A stretch of DNA of 64,000 nt from Odobenus rosmarus divergens (GCF_000321225.1 NW_004450403.1:779495-843494), one strand, 5' to 3'. Counted from the stretch's first letter, positions 11,801 to 23,300 are shown. Numbers and translations are program-made. The notes: generated by a model not told the origin, from the sequence alone.

Positions 11801-11995
11801 GGGGCACCTGGGTGGCTCAGTCAGTTGAGCATCAGGCTCTTCTTGATTTCAGCTCAGGTCATGACCTGAGGGTCCTGAGATCCAGTCCCACGCCGGGTTC
11901 TGCACTGGGCGTGGAGCCTGCTTAGGATTCTCTCTCTCCCTCTGCCCCTCCCCACTTGCATTCTCTTTCTCTCTCTCTCAAATGTTTATATAAAG
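11801..11995 (+). mobile_element. CanSINE (SINEC), full length but diverged
   Basis: Starts with 'ggggcacctgggtggctcag', the tRNA-derived head carrying an A-box-like element. The 'cagctcaggtcatgacctg' B-box region follows, then a CT-rich segment and a degraded A/T tail ('tttatataaagaac'). Such elements are transcribed by RNA polymerase III and mobilised by LINE-1 machinery. No clean target-site duplication is visible, and the lost taaa repeats suggest an older copy. Confidence 0.93.
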
Positions 11996-12029
11996 AACCA
12001 TCCACACTGAATAGCTCCTTTTCCTAGGA

Positions 12030-12118
12030 AATGAATAGCATTTGTGTATCTCTGGAAACAAAGATACTTAGAATTCCTGACACAGGGATACTCAATAAAT
12101 GTTTATTAAGGTAAATAG
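12030..12118 (+). mobile_element. L2/MIR-type repeat 3' tail
   Basis: 'ttcctgacacagggatact' followed by 'caataaatgtttattaagg' matches the common old-LINE/MIR terminal pattern 'tgcctggcacatagtaggtgctcaataaatgtttg'. It is short and weak. Confidence 0.42.
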
Positions 12119-12498
12119 TCTGTTTGTAGTTTTCCACCACACCAGCTGGCTTTGGCCTTTTCCTCAAATTCACGCACTTTCTCAGTTTCACACCGACTAT
12201 TGGCACCAGATTCTGGAGGTGTTAGAAAGAGGCTCTTTGTGCATCTTTGAAAAAAGTTTGGCCATTGATTCCCGTGGCCGGTGATGTGTGGTCTTTCACA
12301 AATGCAATGGGTTTCATGGTGGAACAGTCAAGGGAGGAGACACTAAGAAAGCAGATATGATGGCCCAAAGCAGCCCGTGGGCCATGGGAGATGAGCCCAG
12401 GGCCGACCAATGTCAGGACCCATTCCAGGCAGCAGTTACGAAACCTGCAAGGGCTCATGGATGCAGTCAGGTCTAATTAGTGGTTTGACAGGAACACT
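12119..12498. other. unassigned sequence
   Basis: Overlapping 61-78-codon frames on both strands show no recognisable feature. Confidence 0.4.
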
Positions 12499-12499
12499 C

Positions 12500-12690
12500 T
12501 ATGCTTAGAGTCAATGAAAGCTGAACATAAATCCTGGAATCACCACTGAATTTACTCTAAGTCCCCGGGAAAGTCTTAATCAATCATTCTCATCCTGATT
12601 CCTAAAATGAAAATGGGGATTACCATTCTTATCCCACAGAAGTGTCATGAGGGTTAGCCGGAAATGCCCAGCACGGGTTACCATTCAAGA
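12500..12690 (+). mobile_element. MIR SINE
   Basis: Contains 'cttaatcaatcattctcatc' where MIR has its 'ttaacctctctgtgcctc' core, then 'aaaatgaaaatggggatta' (MIR 'gtaaaatggggataat'), 'gtgtcatgagggttag' and 'aatgcccagcac'. The landmarks are in the right order for a plus-strand MIR. Confidence 0.65.
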
Positions 12691-12856
12691 GAGGCGAGAA
12701 ATTTCAAGTTTTAAAATTATTTTCCAGGAATTTAACATAAAACTCATCTTTTAAAATCTTCGCTTAAGCTACCGATACCAATAACCACTTTAATTATTTC
12801 GATATTTAAGTATTTGGACATTTTTTCAGATGCAAGTTAGATTCTGGGAAACATAT

Positions 12857-13078
12857 CTAAGATTATTTCTTTTTTTTAAAGATTTTATTTATTTATTAGA
12901 CAGAGAGACACAGCGAGAGAGGGAACACAAGCAGGGGGAGTGGGAGAGGGAGAAGCAGGCTTCCCGCGGAGCAGAGAGCCCGATGCAGGGCTCAATCCCA
13001 GGATCCTGGGATCATGACCTGAGCCGAAGGCAGACGCCTAACGACTGAGCCACCCAGGCGCCCCCTAAGAGTATTTCT
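12857..13078 (-). mobile_element. CanSINE (SINEC) with target-site duplication
   Basis: The element occupies 12871-13064: the reverse-complemented tail 'tttatttatttatt' at left, then GA-rich middle, 'ctgggatcatgacctgagcc' and the inverted head 'gagccacccaggcgcccc' at right. It is flanked by 'ctaagattatttct' (12857-12870) and 'ctaagagtatttct' (13065-13078), a 14-bp duplication with one mismatch. The 72-codon frame at 12830-13048 is SINE sequence, not a gene. Confidence 0.97.
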
Positions 13079-13950
13079 ATCCAAGCTTGTGCTGAATAAG
13101 TTAATTTATGTTCCTGAAAGTTAATTGCAATGTGTTTCTACAAATTGAATAGTAATTTGGAATTTTTAAAGCTTAGTTTAATTAATTTTTTTAAATCTGT
13201 GCAAAAATCTATGGAATTTAGAGTTAGAAAAAACAACCAGAAGTTTCAAATATTATCTCTATTAAAAAAAAAAAAAACTATGTGCTCAAATAAGATAATG
13301 TCCTTAAAAACTAGAATAAGAATACTTTCATTACTGAATAACTCTGAAGACCGAAAATGTGCCTGGGGACTCAAAAAATGGATATTGTCTATTTTCCTTT
13401 CTGTTCTGAATACAGTTCCCCTCAAATGGCTATTTATAGGTTTGTTTGTTTGTTTGTTTGTTTGTTTTCTGGAGAAAGAATTGGAAAATGTTTTGTAAAG
13501 AAACAATAATGTAGTCTGGGGCAAAGATCACCTTTAACAGATATCCAAAATTCTCACAGAAAACTAATTTCAAAAAATATTACGTTCTTCAAAATGTTAA
13601 TATCTACCATTTGATTTTAATTATAATCATTATTATTCCCTAGAACCTATCTTTCCATCATGTAGCTACCCAATATTATTGTTATTTCAGATGAAGGTAT
13701 AAAACTGAATTGATTTATCTGTGTCTTTTCCATTATGAGGGTGTTTCCAGAAATATGTTGGCAGTAAACATTCCTAGGTGGCACTTGGCCTTCTCAATTA
13801 TTTTACCACGTTGAAGAGTGAACCTTCTATGTGGCTCCGTGAGTGTTGTTTTAATTCACCTGCCTGAATATCCTGACATAAACCCAGTTACCTTACCTTA
13901 AAACAAAATAATGACAATGATAAAAGAGAAACAAACAAACAAACAAAAAA
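13079..13950. other. AT-rich sequence with (GTTT)n
   Basis: Contains poly(A) at about 13264-13277, a (TTTG)n run at about 13440-13467 and an (AAAC)n/A-rich run at about 13929-13953. Two frames of 92-122 codons cross these tracts and are low-complexity. Confidence 0.6.
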
Positions 13951-13954
13951 AAGG

Positions 13955-14130
13955 TCTTCAGTGAGGGCACACGACTTGGACCGATTACTTGAGCTCTGTG
14001 TGTATTAGTTTTCTCTTCTGTAAAATGGTGGCCGTGGTTACATCTTAGGTTGGTCTAGAACTAAATGAGTCCATTTAAAAGTGCTTAAAAAAAGTGCATG
14101 GCACCAAGTAAGCCATGCACTGTTAGATCA
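13955..14130 (+). mobile_element. MIR SINE
   Basis: 'ttacttgagctctgtgtg' then 'tctgtaaaatggtggcc', 'aactaaatgagtccattt', 'gtgcttaaaaaaagtgcatgg' (split by A insertions) and 'aagtaagccatgcactgtta' align in order with MIR. Confidence 0.68.
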
Positions 14131-14364
14131 AACACAAGGTTGCATGATATCACTTGAGTATTATCTCCTTTATAGTTTCAATTTTATCCTCTTTTTAGAA
14201 ACTTTTCAGTAGATATTCTTTTATTTGTGAGATAATCTAATGAGCATGGTGAGGGTGGAAGAGGAGTTCAGGCTCAAAACAAGAAAGGAGAAGAGGTGCT
14301 CTGGGAGAGGTGTAGACACGTTTCTACTTGAGATTTACAAACGCATAATGTAGAAATGTTTCAT

Positions 14365-14475
14365 CATAGAAATTGTTATTTTTATTTGACAGATAAATGC
14401 ACTGAACACATGGAGGGTCAGAGGGTGAACATAGGGGGCAAGAGGCAGATCTAGAATTTACATACAAGTTTTATG
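14365..14475 (-). mobile_element. MIR SINE remnant
   Basis: 'attgttatttttatttgaca' then 'gataaatgcactgaacaca', 'gagggtcagagggtgaac' and 'ggcagatctagaatttaca' correspond to the reverse-complemented MIR middle and 5' portion. Confidence 0.48.
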
Positions 14476-14543
14476 ATGCTAAGTCAAATTATTTTTACCT
14501 TTTATTATGGCTGCCTCTATATGTGATCCTGTATTAATCTCTC

Positions 14544-14564
14544 TGTGTGTGTGTGTGTGTGTGT
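14544..14564. repeat. (GT)n microsatellite
   Basis: About ten uninterrupted GT units, preceded by a short CT run. Confidence 0.95.
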
Positions 14565-16210
14565 ATTCATATGTAACATTATTTTCTAACTATATAGGTA
14601 TATTTCGGTGAGTGAAAGGTTTATATTCAATGGTCACAAGTTGCACAATTTAATTCAGGTCAAATAAATGCAAAGGAGTCAATAACCACAATATATCCTA
14701 ATGCAATATAGCAGAGAAAAACGTAACGTTTTTGTGAAATTTAATAAAGCGCTTTAGGTTTCCACTATTCCATTCTAATACCTGCATGCATTTTAGATAA
14801 CAGAATTACACATGTTCTAAAAATATACTGTAGCTACTGGTGCTCTTACTTGCATGCATTCTGTACATTAACAAGTGGCTTACATCATGTTAACATGCAA
14901 AATCATGTCTATCCAGTTAGCTACGAAACCTCTTCTACTGAAACTTCTGAAGACACATTAGTGATACATTTATTCCAACCTTCCACTCACTATTCCAAGC
15001 AGCAGGAGGATCCCTGAAGAGCTCTGTGGAAGGCTGCTTCTTAATAAGGGAGATGAAGAAGTAGTCACTGTATCCAGGAGGTAGGAAAGCAGCCTATTTC
15101 CTCCAATCAAAAACGGTAAGAGGATCAAGATGTGAGGCAAATGCGTAGGAATCTCTCTACCAATCTGGAAAATAATCTGAGGTTAACCTTTCCAGACTGC
15201 CGTTTTTGCACGAATTCTGGCCCCCTTACTGAAACATGCCCCGAAAGGAAAGGATCAGGGCGGTAGAGATGGGGTGGTACCTTCACAGTGAAGATCGTAT
15301 TTCACTCTGACTTAAAGCTCAGCCCAAGCCTGCTTAAATAGAAGGTGGGCACTAAAAGGAACATCTTTCTCACATGGAAAACGAAATAAATCTAATTTTC
15401 GAGAAGATGCAGACACTGGTTGAAAAATCAATCCTTCGTTCCTTTTCCAAAGTGACAGATTTAGGTGAGTCACAACATGTTCAGCCTTTACAAAACTCTG
15501 TCTCAGGTAAAATGCACTTTCTTAAAACAGGTACTAGTCCTATATTTTTTTCCCTGTTTCTTTCATGTACTGGATTTGTGAAGTCCTTATACAGAGCTAG
15601 CACTGGAAACTCTATCTTGAAACCTAGTGCCTTGATAGCATTCTAAAAATGGCAAGAGCCACGAACAGTGTAAATGCATAGTGGTTATTTCCTCCAAACA
15701 CATATATGATTAGTGTTTTATGTTATCTGAGCCCGTTGAAGATGTCCACTTGTGTAAGGTCCCAGACATAGGAACCCAGCCAGGAAGGGCATTTCCTCTG
15801 GGAATTCGGGATCCTCGAAGCCAAAGCACTAACAATCCTGCTGCAGGGAGAGCCAAGCAAAAATCACACATGGCAAATGTGGGATCTGATCTGAGTCAGT
15901 GCAATTTATTTTCATTTATTTAAAAATAAATAAATAAAAGGTTAAGTACCATTGAGATGCAGGAATAGAGAAGAAGCAAAGAAAAGGTGAAAATAAACTG
16001 AGATATTCAGAATGAGATCACTATGACCACCACCATCCTTTTGGTGCCGCCTGTGAGGCCATGGGGAGGGGATCTGATGCAACAGTGGGCCATTCTCTAA
16101 ATGCTGATTGATGAATGCATCCCTCCGTCTTTTACGTTTTCACCACCTTGAGGTTATGTCTATAACGCATGACCAGATAGAAAATTCTTCCCATTGCTTG
16201 GGAGAAAAGC
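14565..16210. other. unassigned sequence, repeat-poor
   Basis: About 1.6 kb with no recognised repeat. The 14.7-14.95 kb part is AT-rich and holds two 'tgcatgca' motifs about 60 bp apart (near 14783 and 14852). A 90-codon plus frame (15374-15646) is not recognisable. A short taaataaata run lies near 15920-15937. Confidence 0.4.
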
Positions 16211-16214
16211 ACTG

Positions 16215-16410
16215 TATGACAAGCCTGGATCCTATACTTGGAGCTCAGTTGTTTAGGTTATAACCCCAACTCCACCACCTGCTAATTTGGGACCAGCTAC
16301 TCAACTTCTCTGTACCTTGCTTTATTCACCTGTAAGATGGGAAAATTCTATGTACTTCAAAGGCTTATTGAAAAGATTGAGTGAGTTGTTCCATGTGAAG
16401 ACTTTATTGT
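16215..16410 (+). mobile_element. MIR SINE
   Basis: 'ccaactccaccacctgct' (MIR 'ggctctgccacttact'), 'gaccagctactcaacttctc' and 'ctgtaccttgctttattcac' then 'ctgtaagatgggaaaatt', 'gattgagtgagttgttcca' follow MIR order on the plus strand. Confidence 0.7.
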
Positions 16411-16754
16411 GATTAATGGCTTGTAGGGCACTTCATTTTGCTAGGTTGCCTTCATGAAACTATTCTTCATTTCCCAATCATAAGTAATTGTCTTTGAGAG
16501 AAGGATGCTGCAATCTTTAGATAGAAATGTGAGTTCTAAATGTTCTTCTTAGGAGGGACTCTATATAATATTGTCGCATAGACACATGACTTAAAGGAAA
16601 CACTTCACTTAAGTTAATGCATCTGTGTTCTTTAAGGCAAATTATATGGATGTTCTAAGTCATCATAATGAGCAGTGCACAGGCTAAATTTTAACAAATC
16701 TTACCTCATTTAAAAAAAAAACACATTGGACTGCAGGAATAGTTTGAGTACAGT
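16411..16754. other. unassigned sequence
   Basis: Ordinary AT-rich sequence between two MIRs, ending with a short A run near 16711-16720. Nothing recognised. Confidence 0.4.
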
Positions 16755-16975
16755 AAAATGTAACATAGTACTTAAGAACATGTTCTCCCAAATCCAATTC
16801 CTGAATTCAGCACAGACATTAGTTGTATGGTTCTGGACCCCTTTAAACTCTGTTTCTGTTTTCTCATCATAAAATGGAATTAATAAAAGCACTCGCCTCA
16901 CAAATTTGTGAGAATCCAAAAAGATGGTACATGAGGAGAGCCTAAGACAGTATTAACTCTTTTCAGTACTTATTT
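16755..16975 (+). mobile_element. MIR SINE
   Basis: 'tagtacttaagaacatgttct' opening, 'agttgtatggttctggac', 'tgtttctgttttctcatcat' then 'aaaatggaattaataaaagca', 'cctcacaaatttgtgagaat' and 'gacagtattaactctttt' match MIR in order. Confidence 0.65.
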
Positions 16976-17540
16976 TAATGAAGAATCTGATGCTAAACAA
17001 GTTTAGCAGAACTGCCCCCAAATCATACACCATTTATTTGAAGAAGACTTTGGAAAGCTGATAAGTTTCAGCTCTTAACAATCACATCAATTACCAAAAT
17101 GATCATTTTCAAATTATTTGAGAACTTTTTATTTTGTTTTCTGCCTTTGGAAGACAGTTTGATAAAAATGAAAGATAACTCTATTTCTAATGCTGCCAGT
17201 GTCTGAAAAAAACATCCATGTGAGTCGCTGTCAGCAGATCCAGACTTGCCACTGTGATTTCAGAAGATGGGAGACTAGACTGGAGATGTAGGGTCTCCGG
17301 GACTCGAGTATGTTCACTAAAACCCAGGAAAGGAAATCTGAAAATAAGCAAAATCAGGAATGGGAGGAAGCGTAGTGGATGTGAATCCCACCTGCACCCA
17401 CTCTGTGCGTTGGTCGGGTGGTCTACACTCACCGGTTACCTCTTAGCCACCACGTGGGGCAAGGGTTCCCTCACTGTTGCCTTTAGGGCACTGTCATGAG
17501 AAGCAAAGTGGAGGTGGACACTGTAAAAGATTTAGTACTT
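16976..17540. other. unassigned sequence
   Basis: Two overlapping 81-codon frames on opposite strands (17187-17499) show no domain. Nothing else recognised. Confidence 0.4.
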
Positions 17541-17543
17541 AGT

Positions 17544-17740
17544 GGGGCGCCTAGGTGGCTCAGTCATTTGAGCATTTGACTCTTGGTTTCAGCTCAGGTC
17601 ATGGTGCTGTGGTCTTGAGGTTGAGGCCCACGTTGGGCTCTCCACTCAACATGAAGTCTGCTTGAGATTCTCTCTCCCTCTCCTTCTCCTTTCCCCTATG
17701 CCCCATCCCACTCAAATAAATAAATAAAATCTTAAAAAAA
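17544..17740 (+). mobile_element. CanSINE (SINEC)
   Basis: Begins 'ggggcgcctaggtggctcag', contains 'tcagctcaggtcatggtgctg', a CT-rich middle and the tail 'caaataaataaataaaatc'. The head is intact and the internal region diverged. I could not define a convincing target-site duplication. Confidence 0.95.
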
Positions 17741-18568
17741 GATTATTTTGGCATGGGAACAGTAACATGGACCAAACTAAAACATGGGTCACAGGGAGGG
17801 TAGAACAGAGGCACAGAACCTAAGAACATCACCATGCATAACCAGGGTTCACTTCTGATCCCAGGTGCCTGAATAGAAGCCACTAGACATGATACTTCTT
17901 TACTCTTCAGAATCCAAAGTGGGGGTTTGTGAGATGCCAGGGAAAATGAGGAAGACAGACTAGCCCAGTCAAGAAAGGTCAAACCGGCTTAGGCCCAGGA
18001 AAGACAGAGGAGATGTGGCCCTTTGGAGAGCCATGATCTCCGGGGGAAACCCTTGAGCTTCACTGATGGGCACTAAGGCTGCTATTGGAGGTGAGGAGGT
18101 TTTGAAATGGATCATCAACATGGCACTTAGGGAGAGTAGTCTGACAGCAGTTTGATAAATTATGGGAGGGCAAACTGAAAGAGAGAGAGGAGGTGGGGTA
18201 GTGTTTCAGATGCTCTTGCAATAATCTGATGCTAGATAAGAGTCTAATTTAGCAAAGCATCATGAATAATGGGAAAGAATTGTTTCAGTCTTATTAAGAG
18301 TTGAGTCAACAATTTTTAAGCATATATGCTTGGGGAACGTGTATATCAATATGAGAAATGAGAAAAGGAGGAGTAGAGAGACCTAGGTTGAAATTAAGGA
18401 GGGGAAAAGATGAAAACATCTGCTGAGCACAGATGATGTGCCAGATATTACGTTAGGCTCTGTTAATATAAATAAGATGGAGAACCAGCCTCTTCTCTTA
18501 CAGAGTTATGGTCTCTTAAATTATGGAAATATAAAACATGTATATTATGATTATAAGAGGTAAGGTGT
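17741..18568. other. unassigned sequence
   Basis: Mixed sequence with a 79-codon minus frame (17743-17982) of no recognisable type. The stretch near 18420-18490 ('gatgatgtgccagatatta') resembles an old mammalian-wide repeat but is too weak to name. Confidence 0.4.
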
Positions 18569-18569
18569 T

Positions 18570-18800
18570 AAGGCATAATGAATGTGGGCATAAAATGTAA
18601 GCCGACCTGGGTTTAAATCCAACTACAGAAGTATGGGTGACTTTGGATAAATTGATCAATCTCTCTGATGCCAAATTTATCATCTATAACATGCAGATAG
18701 TGTATACTGTTTTTCAAGATTATTGTAACAGGTCTGTAATAAAATAAGCATTTCATGCCGGTCACAGTGACATCATTAAATGATATTTATTATCATTTAC
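18570..18800 (+). mobile_element. MIR SINE
   Basis: 'gacctgggtttaaatccaac', 'gtatgggtgactttggata', 'gatcaatctctctgatgcc', 'tcatctataacatgcagata' and 'gatatttattatcattta' align with MIR from the 5' region to the 3' end, making this one of the most complete MIRs in the window. Confidence 0.78.
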
Positions 18801-20292
18801 TATGCAAAATGCAATGCAACATGATAAGGGCTGAGAGCGACAAGAACAACGTACTTTGGCAACCGGAAGAGGAGGGATCATTAGAGCTCAGTGGGATTGG
18901 GGCAGGTGAGCTCTCATCACAACCTTGAAGTATGTGTAGGATTTTCTAAATAAAAAAAAAATCATATATATATCATATATATATATACGGATTGAGAGGT
19001 CGAGTGTACTTTATATAAAGAAAGTAGCATAAAGAAGAAAAGTTTTAGCTTAAGAAGTATTGTATCTGAGGAAACAGCAAGGTGTCTAAGACAAAAATAT
19101 CCCATTGGAACCACACTTCCATCAAGATTTGGCTGGAGGAGGATTTGGGAATCAATAGCATTTCTTTGACTACCAAAAATATATATGAGGCACCTCCTTT
19201 TTGACCAAGCACCTTTCTTTTCGTGTGTTTTAGAGATGTGTCAGTAAACAAGTCATAAAAATAATTATTGTGATACTGGATGCAGAGCATGGAAGTCTCC
19301 GCTCATGGCAGGGATATTGCCAAGTCTTCACGTGTGGGAGCCAGATCAAAATTCAAGTCACATTTCCAAGAATGAAGACAAAGCACTGACAAAAAGGAGA
19401 AGTCAGTAGATGTGGTTATCGTAACCACCAAATGGACTGACTCTAACAAGTTGATTAGGTTATAGTGCATAACAACCAAACACCAAATGATCCCCAGAAG
19501 CCAGTTCAAAAGCAACAAAAAAAGGTCAAGTCAGCGTTCAGCTATAGATACAGATTAAATGACACCAGATCTCATCCATGCATGATATGCCTTGTAAAAA
19601 TAGTAATCTTTAATTTTACCATTATTGAACAAGAGAAGTTCTCTGGCTGATTAATGATGGATTTTAGCATATCTAAAGCACAGTCCTGCTGGAAAGCAGT
19701 AGAGTTTCCCGTAAAGAATTTTCTTTAAAAGCCAGTGCACCAGCATCATCAGCATTTAAATTGGACCTTGTGAGCAACCATAGGTCTGAATTGATGTGAT
19801 TATTCTGGGAGTTCAACGTCTGTAACTAGCATCTGGGGTGGACACTGGTTTTGGTGACTGCATGCCAGAAATAATGACTCTGTTTGCCTTTAGTGATTTT
19901 GAACTTCTCAGTTCAGAGACACTGAGAGAGAAAATGAAAGAAAAACACAAATGTTGATGAGTTTATTTTGCACCCAGCCAAAACTCTTTGATGTTAGGTA
20001 ATTGCACAATATACAATGATTAGCAAACAATGATCAATTCATCATTTTGAGGTATCTGTTGGTATGTGTCTATTGACTGTTTTTACACACATCCATAAAA
20101 TACATCTATATCTGCAGACTAGTTTATACACATGATTAACTTTTCTCATATATGTTGTGATACATTTTTATTAGGGTTAAAAAATAGCACATTCCAGAAA
20201 AGAGGATAGGGCCTCAGGCTCTGACACGTGACTCACCTGTAATTACCTGTGATGACACAGAAGGCCCAGCAGACTGGCTGCAGACACACTCG
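18801..20292. other. unassigned sequence with a short (AT)n
   Basis: About 1.5 kb with an A run and an (AT)n tract at about 18950-18987. Frames of 61-81 codons are unremarkable. No repeat family recognised. Confidence 0.45.
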
Positions 20293-20572
20293 AGAACTAC
20301 CTGGGGAAGAATGAAGGGGGGTAAGTCGGAGGGGGAGACGAACCATTAGAGACGATGGACTCTGAAAAACAAACTGAGGGTTCTAGAGGGGAGGGGGGTG
20401 GGGGATTGGTTAGCCTGGTGATGGGTGTTGAGGGGGGCACGTTCTGCGTGGAGAACTGGGTGTTATGCACAAACAATGAATCATGGAACACTACATCAAA
20501 AACTAATGATGTAATGTATGGTGATTAAAATAACAATAAAAAATTATTAAAAAAAAAAAAAGAACTACCTGG
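20293..20572 (+). mobile_element. 5'-truncated LINE-1 insertion with target-site duplication
   Basis: The inserted segment (20305-20560) is only the LINE-1 3' UTR: G-rich block, 'gttagcctggtgatgggt', 'gcacaaacaatgaatcatgg', 'aatgatgtaatgtatggt' and a poly(A) tail. Both sides carry 'agaactacctgg' (20293-20304 and 20561-20572), a perfect 12-bp duplication, the signature of target-primed reverse transcription. It has no coding capacity. Confidence 0.96.
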
Positions 20573-21170
20573 TGATGAGTCCATGCCTTGCTCTCCGTGG
20601 GCCTTTGTGGTTGATGGCTCACACTAAGTGACATAAAGGCAAGGCTCTACCTCCTGTCAGGTTAAAGCATTCGTTTTGCTGAAGAGGATGGCCAGCTTTC
20701 CAGCCTTTGTGTCCTGGGGAAAGAGATTATCACAATGAGCCCCACTCACTTCATGCTGTGGTTCACAAAGGCCTAGTGTTGAATAACTTCATCTTTTTCA
20801 AACCTCCTTTTATCACGTTGACCTGACGGGCATCCAGAGAGCACAGATATTACAAAGTAAATTAAAATTAAACACAGAAGGAGCAAAGGATTTCCCTGTC
20901 AAAGCAGAGATGGGAATAAAGGGGCCTCTCCCAAGGCACCATGCTGGCTCCTTGGAGGGTAGACCCATTTGGGGCTTCCAAGGTTGCAAAATGTCCAGAG
21001 AACCCGAGAAATCAGCAGAAGCCAACCTGGGCTGAGGGATATTCTGAACCTGGGGAGACATGATGGTCAGATGGATAGGTGTGGACAGAGATGAAGTCAA
21101 GTGTTTTTCCCAGAACCTGGCCTGTGGCCTAGGTCAGGCACACGGAGAGGTGGGCACTCTGGTCCAGACG
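20573..21170. other. unassigned sequence
   Basis: A 95-codon minus frame (20813-21100) has no recognisable domain. No repeat recognised. Confidence 0.4.
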
Positions 21171-21174
21171 TTCT

Positions 21175-21345
21175 AGGTGCTGGTCTATACCTCAGGGCTA
21201 GAATGAGTCATCTCAATCCCTGGGAGGCTTTTATAAATTCGGGGCTTCTTCCTCCTCCCACTTAAGCTCCCACTCAAAGAATTCTGAACTAGAATACTTC
21301 AGGGATGACCTGAGAATCTACCCGTACTTTTAAATATTCTGATGT
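21175..21345 (+). mobile_element. hAT-Charlie non-autonomous element (MER5-like)
   Basis: 'ctgggaggcttttataaa' then 'cggggcttcttcctcctcc', 'tcaaagaattctgaacta' and 'ctgagaatctacccgtac' follow the order of MER5/MER58-type DNA transposon relics. It is more decayed than the copy at 38.33 kb. Confidence 0.5.
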
Positions 21346-21364
21346 AACAGGATTGGGGTTCCTC

Positions 21365-21440
21365 CCTCTTGTCCAACCCCCAATTCCAGTGGTTCCCATC
21401 CTGGCTGCCCTTCTGAATCGCCAGGCAACTTTGAACTCTA
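21365..21440 (+). mobile_element. possible second hAT-type relic
   Basis: 'ccagtggttcccatcctggct' followed by 'tctgaatcgccaggcaac' resembles the 5' terminal segment of MER5/MER58-type elements. It is only about 75 bp and abuts the preceding relic. Confidence 0.4.
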
Positions 21441-22020
21441 TGGATGGCTAGCTCTTCCCCACTGAACTCTGTCTTCATTGGTGGAAGTAAAGCAGAGCCC
21501 GGGTATCAGCAAAGTCTCCTTGCTGATTCTCGGATGCAGTCTGTGTCAAAAAGCCCCACATTCTCTGATGCATGAATTTCTTCCACAACATGCCAGATAA
21601 GAAAGCAGTTAGCACCCTCCTTTTGAAAGCCTCTAGTGATATGGGATCCTTTTCCTCATTAGGAAGCCCACACCAACTTCAGGGATCAGCCGGCAAGTGT
21701 CCAGTTGTAAAAAAAAAAAAAAAAAAAATTGAAATGAACCAAAATCTATTTCACAATAACTCATTTTTGTGGTCCTGATTTTCCTCAATGCTGAAGGTGG
21801 CCCATACGTCCTTGGGTCACAGCATAACGTAAGCAGAGAGAGTTTCCTCCTTCAGCCAACATCTCTGAGTTAGGGAACCATACTTTCCTCATAGTTTGGC
21901 AGGAGTGAGCCAGGATGCAGGAGATCTTGTTGACTCAGTGTGTAAACAATTATTTAGTACCTACTCCCCTCCAGGTGCACCAGCCCTTAAGACAAAGCAG
22001 GGCAGGCGTATGGCAGGGCA
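21441..22020. other. unassigned sequence with poly(A)
   Basis: Holds an A-run of about 19 at 21710-21728 with no SINE head next to it. No gene recognised. Confidence 0.45.
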
Positions 22021-22024
22021 AAGG

Positions 22025-22200
22025 AGGCCCTTTGGAAGGGCATGCATCTGTAGTCAGGTAACCAGGGATCCAGCCCAGGTCTGCTACTGATTTACTTTGT
22101 CATCCTGGCCAAGTTGTTTCCCTGAGCTTCGGTGTCCCCGTCCAGAAGCAGGGATAACAAATATTCAGGGGGTATCCATTATGTGACAGGGAAGGGAAAT
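22025..22200 (+). mobile_element. MIR SINE
   Basis: 'gtaaccagggatccagccc', 'ggtctgctactgatttact', 'atcctggccaagttgtttc' and 'cctgagcttcggtgtccc' then 'gggataacaaatattca' match the MIR 5' half and core on the plus strand. Confidence 0.65.
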
Positions 22201-22940
22201 GCAAAAAAGGCGTGGTCCCAGGTTAGTAGAAAAATATGCATGAAACCCCACAGTGGTACAGTAGAAGAAGTACACTGGTTATTCTGGAAAAGAAGACCAG
22301 CACTAGGAAATGAAGGAAGATTTCCTCGGGGGATAATGTCCCTGGACTTAGGGCCTTGGCACATCACTTCGAGTGAGGTTGGCCAGTGGCTGAGCCCCAG
22401 TATCTCCTAATTCCTTACCTACCACTAACTTATTAAACTAAATGAGATAATTTACGAGAAACACATACATGTGGCAGATCTGCAATGCATCTTCATTCTC
22501 GTCCTATTGCTTTAAGGGGGTATGGCAGACGTGGGCACACGCTTGAGGGAGAGGGTGACTGTGTCTTCCCCCTCTCAACCGTCTAACACAGAGGGTTAGC
22601 AAACATTCGTGCCTTTCAGCCATCATGAAATAAATCCACATGGGTAAGCAGATCGTCTTGATTCATTCAATGATAAATATATTTATAAAGGTCTATGTTT
22701 ATAGTCTTTTCAAGACAACATTCACTTCTCCACTTCTTTGTATTAGGTAATCATTCTTCTCTGTTTGAAATCCCCTTCTGCGAATCTTGCTCATCACTCC
22801 TGTCCCTCTGAGTGCTTTTAACCCAGGGAACATTAAAAACTATGGCGGCCTGTGGTGTGCCTTGAGCATTGGACTGTGAGAAGCCGCACAGTTGATGCTG
22901 TTGTGCAGCCAGGTTGAGAAGCCCCGCTTTCCAACTCCGG
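22201..22940. other. unassigned sequence
   Basis: Several short overlapping frames on both strands and no recognised repeat. The left 250 bp may contain a further MIR trace around 22340-22450, not assignable. Confidence 0.4.
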
Positions 22941-22944
22941 GGAA

Positions 22945-23300
22945 GGTCCACCTCCCCCAGGCAGCATTCCCTGATTGCACCACCCACGGCGGTGGCCCTG
23001 CTTCTGAATTTCCACAGTCATTGCCTTTCACACACGCTGATTCCAGACAGTTTCACAGGTTATTTATGGCAAGAGCACTGGGTCACACAGGAGGCTTACA
23101 TTCCAGATTAGATCAGTTCCACCAAAGCAGTTTTAGAAAAGTTCATCTCCGGGCCTCAGTTTTCTCATTTACAAAACAAAAATTGTACAGAGGATCCCTA
23201 AGTGACCTTACAGCTCAAGTATTTGGAGAGCCCACGTCATGTCTCCTAAACGAATTTGCACATTCCCTGAGGGCAGGGGCCGTATCTCATGAGGTCGGTG
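22945..23300 (+). mobile_element. possible L2 LINE 3' fragment, interrupted by a MIR
   Basis: 'aggcagcattccctgattg' on the left and 'cacattccctgagggcag' with 'gggccgtatctcatgagg' on the right match the L2 3' end on either side of a MIR-like segment (23070-23215). The 192-codon frame at 22892-23470 runs straight through these repeats and is therefore unlikely to be a gene. Confidence 0.4.
23070..23215 (+). mobile_element. MIR SINE remnant
   Basis: 'caagagcactgggtcacac' at the start and 'tccgggcctcagttttctc' followed by 'atttacaaaacaaaaatt' fit the MIR 5' end and core. Confidence 0.5.

Noticed and set aside
12830..13048. Possible tRNA gene from tRNA-like A and B boxes
   Set aside because: The tRNA-like head belongs to a CanSINE with tail and target-site duplication. 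The same applies to all other CanSINE heads.
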